A stretch of DNA of 64,000 nt from Fibrobacter sp. UWP2 (GTDB taxonomy: Bacteria > Fibrobacterota > Fibrobacteria > Fibrobacterales > Fibrobacteraceae). Positions 9,068 to 15,858 of this stretch are shown one piece after another. Both the position numbers and the translations under genes were made by a program. How positions within the stretch are numbered: the stretch's first letter is position 1; every line of letters begins with the position of its first letter. The notes under the pieces are model-generated. The model was not told where the DNA came from. It did not search any database and saw only the letters and a program-made list of their open reading frames with translations. The stretch spans positions 248,001 through 312,000 of the forward strand of contig NZ_FQYM01000001.1 in assembly GCF_900141705.1 (NCBI RefSeq), in the 5' to 3' direction.

Positions 9068-9901
9068 ATGGAACTTGGAAAATACAACAAAGCCCGTGTC
9101 GAGAGCATCATGCCGCAAGGTTACTACCTGGAACTGGAGACCGGCGGGCGCGTGCTCCTCCCGGGCAACCAGAACAAGTTCCAGCTGGAATTGGGCGAAA
9201 TCGTCGACGTGTTCGTGTACATGGACTCCGAAGACCGCCCCATCGCGACCTTCGACAAGCCGTACGCCCAGGCGGGCGAATTCGCCGTACTCACCGTCAA
9301 GGAAGTGAACCGCTTTGGTGCGTTCCTCGACTGGGGCATCAACAAGGACCTCATGCTCCCCTTCAAGCAGCAGCTAGGGGAACTCCAAAGGGGCGACAAG
9401 TGCGTCGTCTACGTGCTTGAAGACGAAAAGAGCGGGCGCCTCGTGGCGACCGAAAAAATCAAGAGCTTTTTGGACTTGAACACCGAAGACCTCCACATTG
9501 GCGAACGCGTGCAACTCGCCGCCTACGAGGTCACTCCCGACTACGTGGACTTTTTGGTCAACTACCGCTACACGGGCCGCCTTATGGTGCAGCCGGGTAC
9601 ACCGCGCATTTACATTGGCGACACCATGACGGGCTACATCCAGCGTTTCACCAGCGACGGCAAAATCACCCTGAATCTGACTCCCGTTGGGTACAAGGGG
9701 ATCATGAACAGCGAGAGTCCCGCCGCCATCATGGAAAAGCTCGAGGCCGCAGGCGGATTTTTGCCCTACGGCGACCACACCGACCCCGAAACAATACGCC
9801 AGGAGTTCGGAATGTCCAAAAAAACGTTCAAAAAAATCCTGGGGACTTTGTTCAAAGAGGGCAAAATCCAGCTCGGTGACGACGGATTCCGGGGCATATA
9901 G
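9068..9901 (+). CDS. S1-domain RNA-binding protein, CvfB/YitL type
   Basis: A 277-aa protein with tandem S1-like beta-barrels and a C-terminal winged-helix-like segment, the layout of CvfB/YitL. The first barrel holds YYLELETGGRVLLPGNQ, the second VKEVNRFGAFLDWGINKDLMLP (an S1 signature), and the C-terminus FGMSKKTFKKILGTLFKEGKI reads as the DNA/RNA-binding helix-turn-helix of the family. CvfB binds RNA and affects virulence gene expression in Staphylococcus; the role in this phylum is not known. It is divergent from the helicase gene, with a 100-bp gap. Confidence 0.8.
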   Translation: MELGKYNKARVESIMPQGYYLELETGGRVLLPGNQNKFQLELGEIVDVFVYMDSEDRPIATFDKPYAQAGEFAVLTVKEVNRFGAFLDWGINKDLMLPFKQQLGELQRGDKCVVYVLEDEKSGRLVATEKIKSFLDLNTEDLHIGERVQLAAYEVTPDYVDFLVNYRYTGRLMVQPGTPRIYIGDTMTGYIQRFTSDGKITLNLTPVGYKGIMNSESPAAIMEKLEAAGGFLPYGDHTDPETIRQEFGMSKKTFKKILGTLFKEGKIQLGDDGFRGI

Positions 9902-10025
9902 TCCCAAAAATCTTCTCTGTAAACATTATTTTTTGAGATTTTTTTTCGGGAGGCTCCTCAACTCCCGTTTTCGGTATATATTAAAGGTGTAATACTGTTA
10001 GTTGACATCGAATCGAGGTGTGGAA

Positions 10026-11021
10026 ATGGGTATTTTGGGCCGTTTGGCTGTGGCCTGCATTTTGGGTACGGGACTCACGTTTGCAGCATCCGTTGTGGAT
10101 TCCCGCGATCATCACTCTTACAAAACTATGCCCAACGGCAAGTTGAACTGGTTTACCGACAACCTGAATTTTCAGAAGACCGCCAGCTTTGCCGACCATG
10201 GCAAGAACCAGTTCTATACGCAAGAAGCCTGGGATGGCGCTTGCCCCACCGGCACGCACCTCCCCGACGTAACCGAGTGGAACGAAATCTACAAGGATCG
10301 TTTCACGGGTCCGCGTAAAAAACCGAACGTCAAGTCGTTCGCAGGCAAAACCCGCGGCTACTACCTGATGGGCGACAAGAAGAAAGACACCAAGGGCAAG
10401 GACGCCGCCTATTTTGCCATCGCAGGCTCCAACGGCAGGGCGATGATGCTCGATATCAAGCGCGGCGTCGCCAAACCGGTGAGCATACCCAAGGACGCCG
10501 CAGTCAACATCCGCTGCGTGGGTGAGCGCAACCTTTATGCCGAAAAGAACGTCTCCAAAGAAGACATGGTCATGACCGACCCGCGTGATGGAAAAAAATA
10601 CAAAGTCGAAGAAAAAAGCGGACTCCTTTGGATGACTTCCAACCTCAAGTTCAGCCTGCAAAGCGCCAAGCAATGCTTTTTGGAAGACACCGTCTTTTGC
10701 AAAAAGCACGGGCGCTTTTACACCCACGCCGAAGCAAAAAAAGCATGCCCCGTCGGCTGGCACCTGCCCGACGACGGCGAATGGCGTGACTTTCAAAAGG
10801 ACTGGTCCAAGCTGGATTGGAACAACCTGGGCGTCGGCGGCTGCAAGGACTGGGACGAATACTGCGATGAGGGTGCCACAGGCCATTATTGGTCCTCGAC
10901 CTCCATCACCAAGAACACAGGGCGCTCGTGGGAGTTCCGTCGCGTGGGCAAGAACATCAACCGCACCGACGAGAATGTTCAAAAGGGTCTCTACGTAAGG
11001 TGTGTCGCCAGCCTGGAATAG
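10026..11021 (+). CDS. Secreted FISUMP-domain protein (two copies)
   Basis: A 331-aa exported protein with a signal peptide (GRLAVACILGTGLTFAAS). Two related units follow. The first has GKLNWFTDNLNF, FYTQEAWDGACPTGTHLPD and EWNEI. The second has GLLWMTSNLKF, FYTHAEAKKACPVGWHLPD, EWRDF and a longer tail with HYWSSTS and YVRCVASLE. This is the pattern of the Fibrobacter succinogenes major paralogous (FISUMP) domain, whose function is unknown. The ATG at 10026 follows AGGTGTGGAA; a TTG upstream is less likely. Paired cysteines suggest an extracytoplasmic location. The next gene is another exported protein 48 bp away, perhaps cotranscribed. Confidence 0.8.
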   Translation: MGILGRLAVACILGTGLTFAASVVDSRDHHSYKTMPNGKLNWFTDNLNFQKTASFADHGKNQFYTQEAWDGACPTGTHLPDVTEWNEIYKDRFTGPRKKPNVKSFAGKTRGYYLMGDKKKDTKGKDAAYFAIAGSNGRAMMLDIKRGVAKPVSIPKDAAVNIRCVGERNLYAEKNVSKEDMVMTDPRDGKKYKVEEKSGLLWMTSNLKFSLQSAKQCFLEDTVFCKKHGRFYTHAEAKKACPVGWHLPDDGEWRDFQKDWSKLDWNNLGVGGCKDWDEYCDEGATGHYWSSTSITKNTGRSWEFRRVGKNINRTDENVQKGLYVRCVASLE

Positions 11022-11069
11022 CCCCCGGCAAGGCAACCACCGGTGAGTTTTAAAAAAAAAGGAAAAATT

Positions 11070-11852
11070 ATGCGTAAGTTATGGAAGCTTTTAGGCGCGG
11101 GCACCGCAATATCGGTCGCGCTATTCCTTGGAGCCTGTTCCGACGACTCCAGCAACACTACCGGAACGGGTGTGGACCACGGTGAAATCTCCGTGCCGAT
11201 CCCAGACACTGAAACCGACGCATCGTCGACAAGCGAAGAGACTTCTTCGGCTACCGAAAAGCCGAGCAGTTCCAGCGACGCCACAAGCAGCGAAACAAAG
11301 CCCGCGAGCAGCTCCGTAAAAGAAACGTCTTCGGCAAGCGAAGAGACTTCTTCGGCAAGCGAACCACCGAGCAGTTCCGCGACATCAAGCAGTTCTACAG
11401 CCGAAGTCGTCGCTAAGAGCTGGCGCGAAAACTGCCTTGACACCATCAACGCCTACCGCGCAACCGAAAACGTCGCCCCGCTCACCCTCGCCGCCGACAG
11501 CCTACAAGCTTGCACCGACAAGCAGGCCGCTGCCGACATGGAATCGGGCAAGGCACACGGGCACTTTGGCGACTGCCACGAAGGCGCCCAAAATACAGGA
11601 CCGAACATCAATACTAGCTGGCAGGGAACCGACACGACCAAGATCGCCTACTACTACGCCAAGATGATGTGGGAAGACGAAAAGAAGCTCGTCACCAGCG
11701 GCGAGCGCGACCCCAACAAAGACGAGGACTACAGTTACATTGGCCACTACCTGAATATGCGCAACCCCAGGTACACCAAGGTCGCCTGCGGCTTTGCCGT
11801 AAGCAGTGACGGCAAAAAAGCCTGGCTCAACATGAACTTCTACTCCAGGTAG
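11070..11852 (+). CDS. CAP/SCP-domain lipoprotein with Ser-rich linker
   Basis: A 260-aa lipoprotein: signal peptide, lipobox (ALFLGAC, Cys about residue 22), then a long linker of Ser, Thr and Glu repeats (about residues 45-115), then a CAP/SCP domain (WRENCLDTINAYRATENVAPL, ACTDKQAAADMESG, HGHFGDCHEGAQN, FAVSSDGKKAWLNMNF). The CAP fold is used by secreted proteins of several activities, so the reaction is open. The linker is partly a DNA-level duplication: the same ~20-bp unit recurs near 11231 and 11336. The start follows AAAAGGAAAAATT. Likely anchored in the outer membrane with the domain projected away from it. Confidence 0.8.
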   Translation: MRKLWKLLGAGTAISVALFLGACSDDSSNTTGTGVDHGEISVPIPDTETDASSTSEETSSATEKPSSSSDATSSETKPASSSVKETSSASEETSSASEPPSSSATSSSSTAEVVAKSWRENCLDTINAYRATENVAPLTLAADSLQACTDKQAAADMESGKAHGHFGDCHEGAQNTGPNINTSWQGTDTTKIAYYYAKMMWEDEKKLVTSGERDPNKDEDYSYIGHYLNMRNPRYTKVACGFAVSSDGKKAWLNMNFYSR

Positions 11853-11863
11853 AAGCGTCGCCT

Positions 11864-12574
11864 TTAAAGTTCGTGAGTTTCCACTTCGTCCGTATTGAGA
11901 ACGCGAATCTCAATACGGCGATTTTTTTTGCGCCCAGCTTCCGTGGCGTTGTCGGCCTTGGGCTGGCTGGAGCCATAGCCCGTCGCCGTCACGCGGTCCT
12001 CGGAAATCCCGTGTTCAATCATGTAGGCGCGCACGCTGTAGGCGCGCTCCGCCGAGAGTTGCTGGTTAAAGCTATCGCCACCTTCGCTGCTGGTATGTCC
12101 TTCGATTTCAATACGGGCCTTGGGGTTCCTTTTAAGCCCAGCAATGGCGTTATCCAGCGTTTTGAGCGATGTCGGCACGAGTTCGGCACTCCCCGGTTCA
12201 AACGTCACGCCCGTGAGTTCCACGCGCGTATCGTCAAACACGATCGTCACGCCGCCTGTGCTCGCCCCCATGGAAACATACGGGGTTTCACCGCAATCGA
12301 ACATGCCCGTTACCGTCTCGCACAAAATGGAGTAGGTGTCGCCACGGGGAATCATGATGGCCGCTTCGCCGTTGGCGTCCGTCGTAACCGAAATCCTTTT
12401 TTTAGAGTCCTGCTGACCTTCGAACACCAGCCTTTTTTTGGCATGCGGCTCGTCGTCATTGTTCACATACAAAATATTCAGTACCGCGTGCGTCTTGTTG
12501 GGGGCCAAATCACGAGCGCCACAAAAAGGGACTGCCATAGATGACGCCAAAACAACCAAAACCCATTTATTCAT
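11864..12574 (-). CDS. OmpA-family peptidoglycan-associated protein
   Basis: A 236-aa exported protein with a signal peptide (NKWVLVVLASSMAVPFCGA), a middle beta-rich region and a C-terminal OmpA domain (about residues 120-230). That domain has VTFEPGSAELVPTSLKTL, IEIEGHTSSEGG, LSAERAYSVRAYMIEHGI, TATGYGSSQPKADN and RKKNRRIEIRV. The Asp and Arg of this fold bind the diaminopimelate of peptidoglycan, so the protein should tie the envelope to the wall. ATG 12574 is chosen because it begins the signal peptide and follows a GGAG. It converges on the CAP gene with an 11-bp gap. Confidence 0.85.
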   Translation of the reverse strand: MNKWVLVVLASSMAVPFCGARDLAPNKTHAVLNILYVNNDDEPHAKKRLVFEGQQDSKKRISVTTDANGEAAIMIPRGDTYSILCETVTGMFDCGETPYVSMGASTGGVTIVFDDTRVELTGVTFEPGSAELVPTSLKTLDNAIAGLKRNPKARIEIEGHTSSEGGDSFNQQLSAERAYSVRAYMIEHGISEDRVTATGYGSSQPKADNATEAGRKKNRRIEIRVLNTDEVETHEL

Positions 12575-12749
12575 CGTACACTCCAAATTTTACACCTACA
12601 CCGATTTTTTCAACTAACGGGCTAAATATATACTCAAAGACGCCCAAAAAGGGGGGGTAAAAAAAACTTTGTTGTTTTTTTTCTAAATTCACAACAAAAT
12701 TTAACACATGTGAATCTTCAAACAACGAGATTCCACATAAGGAGAGCAC

Positions 12750-13832
12750 ATGAATCTCATGAAATTTGCTAGCACCCTGCTTGTTGCAGGCATGGCAACC
12801 GCAGTCTTTGCTGCCGACGGCGATTTCAACCTGAAGGGCAACGTCCAGACCCAGGTGACCAAGTCCATCGCCGACGAAGACAACAACTTCAGCAGCGGCT
12901 GGATCCGTGCCAACATTGGCGGTCAGTACAAGTCCGACAACCTGGACGCTACCATCATGCTCCGCATTTGGGGCCCGGAATTCGGCAACAGCCTCGTCAA
13001 AGGCGTCGACTTCGAAAAGGAATCCACCACCAAGAGCAACATCGACAAGATTCTCGCCGACCTCTACTGGGTCAACTACAAGTGGGCTCTGGGTGAAAAG
13101 GACCTCCTGAACTTGAAGATTGGTCGTTGGAAAACCGACTGGTCGCAGTCGACCCACTTTGGTACCTATGTGGACAAGGACCTCACTGTTCGCGGTCTTT
13201 GGATGCGTGATTACAGCCACAACGCCGTGGAGATGGGCTGGAAGCACGGTTTGAACCAGTTGACTGCCATGGTCGCAGCCAAGAACGGCACCGCCAACCA
13301 GGGCTATGTGCGCATTGAAGACGACATGAAGTTCACCTTCCCCCTGGAATTGAAGGTCGCCTACCGCACCAACGCCGTTGACGTCGTGCAGAACACGGCC
13401 TTGCTCACCCACCGTTTGGCCGCTTACGCGAGCTACACCATCTTCCCGGGTCTGCGTGCCTACGGCGAATACGCCTGCATCTACACCCAGGACGAAGAAG
13501 ACATTGACTACGACGCCCCGAACTACCTCGCTCCCGAATTCAAGTACTACCAGCCGGGCATCTACTTCCAGCCGTTCTACCTGGGTGCCGAACTTCCGGT
13601 GGCTGCCGTCCCCGGTTTGAACTACGTCTTGAGCAACCTCATGGTGGAATGGGAATACATCAACAAGCGCGACAACCTCTACCAGGTGACCGAACAGACT
13701 TACGACGACTGGGCATGGACTGTCGCCCTCGTAAGGAACATTGGCAAGTCCAAGCTCCAGTTCAGCCTGTACAGCGAAAACGAAATGACCGACCTCGGCC
13801 TCGCCTTCCGCCTCACCAGCACCATCAAGTGA
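12750..13832 (+). CDS. Porin-like outer-membrane beta-barrel protein
   Basis: A 360-aa protein with a clear signal peptide (MKFASTLLVAGMATAVFA, cut before ADGDF) and repeated amphipathic strands rich in Tyr and Trp (LKIGRWKTDWSQ, LKVAYRTNAVD, YASYTIFPGLRAYGEYACIY, LQFSLYSENEMTDLGLAFRL). The Shine-Dalgarno AAGGAG is perfect. The codon use is strongly biased (Lys AAG, Gly GGT/GGC, Phe TTC), which suggests high expression. It probably forms a general or specific pore; substrate unknown. It is divergent from the OmpA-family gene with a 175-bp AT-rich regulatory gap. Confidence 0.65.
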   Translation: MNLMKFASTLLVAGMATAVFAADGDFNLKGNVQTQVTKSIADEDNNFSSGWIRANIGGQYKSDNLDATIMLRIWGPEFGNSLVKGVDFEKESTTKSNIDKILADLYWVNYKWALGEKDLLNLKIGRWKTDWSQSTHFGTYVDKDLTVRGLWMRDYSHNAVEMGWKHGLNQLTAMVAAKNGTANQGYVRIEDDMKFTFPLELKVAYRTNAVDVVQNTALLTHRLAAYASYTIFPGLRAYGEYACIYTQDEEDIDYDAPNYLAPEFKYYQPGIYFQPFYLGAELPVAAVPGLNYVLSNLMVEWEYINKRDNLYQVTEQTYDDWAWTVALVRNIGKSKLQFSLYSENEMTDLGLAFRLTSTIK

Positions 13833-13833
13833 T

Positions 13834-14631
13834 CTAGAACATGGCCGTGAGGCCTACGCTATTGAATCCGGCCCAGAGCGATACGCGCTGGGTCTTTTTT
13901 TTGTGCATTTCAATCACAGCGAGGCTAATGCCAGTGCCGGCCAGCGCCCCGACAATCACATCGGACGGAAAATGCTTGCCGGCGGCAATGCGGAGCACGC
14001 CCACAAAGCCAGCCGCCGAAAGGCTCCCCGCCCACACCAAGGATTTGTACGGTGAGTTCGGGTACAGCTCGCTGAACCACTCCCCCGTAAAGACGGCGAC
14101 CGTGAACGCCGCAGAAGTGTGCCCGCTAAAAAAGCTCCCGTAAGCTTCACCCTCGGCGTCGGCGGTTTTGGCGGCGCCTTCGCCATCTGTGGCGTAAACG
14201 TAGGGGCGCGGCCAAAACGCCATGGAGCGCACCATGAGCCCTATGCCACTCTGCAAGGCCAACGCCTGCGCGAACATGAGCGTATAGGCCCCGAAGTCAG
14301 AACCGCGGGCATCGCCCGCATACCAGGAGTAGCCGGCGACAGCGAGCGGCATCACGCCAAAGACCGCGGCCAAATCGCTCGCCTTGTCGGCGGCTTCGCT
14401 GTACCGCCCCGCAAAAGGACGGTCCCAAGGCAACAGGTGCGACTCGTCCAAAACATCGTCTTCGCTGGGCACCGCCATTTGCCCCAGGCGGTAATTGCCA
14501 TAAACGCTTGCAAAGGCCGCAAAGAACGTGAGCGGCATGTCGCGGCTCCACGACAAGGAGTACGGCTGCGCCAGCGCCGGCACAGCAAGTACCATCACGC
14601 AAAAAATCTTTTTTATCCAGCCTGCAATCAC
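13834..14631 (-). CDS. PAP2-superfamily phosphatase
   Basis: A 265-aa membrane-associated phosphatase of the type-2 phosphatidic acid phosphatase superfamily. Motif 1 is seen as R-x6-RP (VRSMAFWPRP, Lys replaced by Arg), motif 2 as FFSGHTSAAF and motif 3 as RIAAGKHFPSDV; together they form the His-based catalytic site. An N-terminal signal or anchor (IKKIFCVMVLAVPALA) places the enzyme in the envelope. Substrates in the family range from undecaprenyl pyrophosphate to phosphatidylglycerol phosphate. The start is GTG at 14631; an ATG at 14595 is possible but would shorten the signal. The gene ends two bases after the porin stop, on the other strand. Confidence 0.8.
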   Translation of the reverse strand: MIAGWIKKIFCVMVLAVPALAQPYSLSWSRDMPLTFFAAFASVYGNYRLGQMAVPSEDDVLDESHLLPWDRPFAGRYSEAADKASDLAAVFGVMPLAVAGYSWYAGDARGSDFGAYTLMFAQALALQSGIGLMVRSMAFWPRPYVYATDGEGAAKTADAEGEAYGSFFSGHTSAAFTVAVFTGEWFSELYPNSPYKSLVWAGSLSAAGFVGVLRIAAGKHFPSDVIVGALAGTGISLAVIEMHKKKTQRVSLWAGFNSVGLTAMF

Positions 14632-14675
14632 CCTTAAAAATTAACAACAATCAAGAAGAATACAAGAAAAAAACT

Positions 14676-14683
14676 TATATTGA
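14676..14683 (+). promoter_or_regulatory. -7 element of the ArsR-methyltransferase gene
   Basis: TATATTGA ends 4 nt before the ATG at 14688; same geometry as at 911, 6116, 9056, 15847 and 20502. Confidence 0.4.
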
Positions 14684-14687
14684 TAAC

Positions 14688-15620
14688 ATGCAACGCGAAC
14701 CGATTACCCCTACGATGGATTTGTTCGGCGCCATCTCCGACGAGATGCGTCTCAAAATTTTGATGCTCCTGGACCAGGCCGAATTCACGGTCAACGAAAT
14801 CAAGGACATCTTGGACATCCACCAGAGTAACGCAAGCCGTCACTTGGCCAAACTCTCTGCCTGCGGGCTCCTGAAGGACCGCCGTGACGGAATCAAGGCC
14901 TATTACCGCTTGAGCGAGGAACTCCTCCTCTCCAAGCGCATGCTCGCCGTGATTCGCGACGCCTACGGAGAACTCCCCGACAAGGACATTCTGCTTTGCC
15001 GAGCCGAACAGACGTTGCAAGACCGCACCGACAAAACCAAAGGTCAAATCCACAAACTGGACCAGGCCGGCGGAAGCCTCAAGGCGCAAATCAGCCTGTT
15101 TAGCAAGCTGATGGTCCCTTTCGAGAACGCCGTGGACATCGGCTGTGGCGAAGGCGGCGACTTGAGCCTGATGCTCGCCAACCGTTGCAAAAACGTGACC
15201 TCGCTGGATTACGACCCCAAGGTCATTAGCGGACTCCAAAAGATTTTGAAGCAAAAGGGCATCGACAATGTGACGCCGAAGGTCGCCGACATGACCAAGA
15301 CGGGTCTCCCCGACAATGATGCGGACCTCGTCCTCATGAGCCAGGTCTTGCACCACGCGACCGACCCGCGCCTCGCCCTCAAGGAGGCCATCCGCATTTT
15401 AAAACCGGGTGGAACGCTCGCCCTGCTCGACCTCGCCCAGCACAAAGAAGAATCCTTCCGCGAAACGCACGGGCACATTTGGCTGGGATTTGACCGCAGC
15501 CAGCTTGAATTCTTTGTGAAGGAATTCAACTGCAAGGTCATCGAAAGCGAAATAATCCCCAGCGAAAACGAAGTAGACAAGAAACTACCCGTAATTTGCA
15601 TGATTCTTACCAAGAATTAA
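14688..15620 (+). CDS. ArsR-type regulator fused to a SAM-dependent methyltransferase
   Basis: A 310-aa protein. Residues ~8-85 form an ArsR winged helix (FGAISDEMRLKILMLL, FTVNEIKDILDIHQSNASRHLAKL, LLKDRRDGIKAYYRL). Residues ~140-300 are a class I methyltransferase with motif I VDIGCGEGGDLSL, an acidic SLDYD, a motif IV-like ADLVLMSQVLHH and motif VI ILKPGGTLALLDL. Such fusions occur in many anaerobes and are thought to couple a metal or metabolite signal to methylation, but the substrate is not known. No metal-binding Cys cluster is evident in the ArsR part. It is divergent from the PAP2 gene (56 bp). Confidence 0.8.
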   Translation: MQREPITPTMDLFGAISDEMRLKILMLLDQAEFTVNEIKDILDIHQSNASRHLAKLSACGLLKDRRDGIKAYYRLSEELLLSKRMLAVIRDAYGELPDKDILLCRAEQTLQDRTDKTKGQIHKLDQAGGSLKAQISLFSKLMVPFENAVDIGCGEGGDLSLMLANRCKNVTSLDYDPKVISGLQKILKQKGIDNVTPKVADMTKTGLPDNDADLVLMSQVLHHATDPRLALKEAIRILKPGGTLALLDLAQHKEESFRETHGHIWLGFDRSQLEFFVKEFNCKVIESEIIPSENEVDKKLPVICMILTKN

Positions 15621-15687
15621 CAAAGCACCGCTTGTTTTTTTGAAAAAATCAAATAAATTTGGAATATAACGAAACAGGAGAAAAAAC

Positions 15688-15798
15688 ATGGGCAAAATCA
15701 TCAAGTACCTGGTCATTGCGGCAATTCTCATTTTGTCCGGATTCGGCATTTACAGTTTCCTCAAGTACAGCAAGGTCGACGAGAACACCCTTGACTAG
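15688..15798 (+). CDS. 36-aa single-pass membrane protein
   Basis: ATG at 15688 follows CAGGAG with 7-nt spacing. The 36-aa product has a basic N-terminus (MGKIIKY), one hydrophobic helix (LVIAAILILSGFGIYSFL) and a charged tail (KYSKVDENTLD). It is flanked by the methyltransferase gene and an intrinsic terminator, so it would be the last gene of that unit or transcribed alone. Function unknown. The clear ribosome-binding site and signal-anchor-like sequence make it likely real. Confidence 0.6.
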   Translation: MGKIIKYLVIAAILILSGFGIYSFLKYSKVDENTLD

Positions 15799-15821
15799 AT
15801 TTTTGCATTTCACAAACAACC

Positions 15822-15847
15822 GCCGGGCCCGAGGTCCGGCTTTTTTT
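15822..15847 (+). terminator. Intrinsic terminator before the YfhO-like gene
   Basis: GCCGG (15822-15826) pairs with CCGGC (15836-15840), extended inward by CC/GG, and is followed by seven T. The T-run runs straight into the TATATTTC element at 15847-15854. Confidence 0.75.
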
Positions 15848-15854
15848 ATATTTC
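15847..15854 (+). promoter_or_regulatory. -7 element of the YfhO-like gene
   Basis: TATATTTC ends 4 nt before the ATG at 15859 and shares its first base with the T-run of the preceding terminator. Confidence 0.45.
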
Positions 15855-15858
15855 CATC

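Noticed and set aside
7744-9420. 558-aa frame on the plus strand
   Set aside because: Antisense to the helicase gene and continuing over the CvfB-like gene; His/Val/Leu-rich shadow composition, no motifs.
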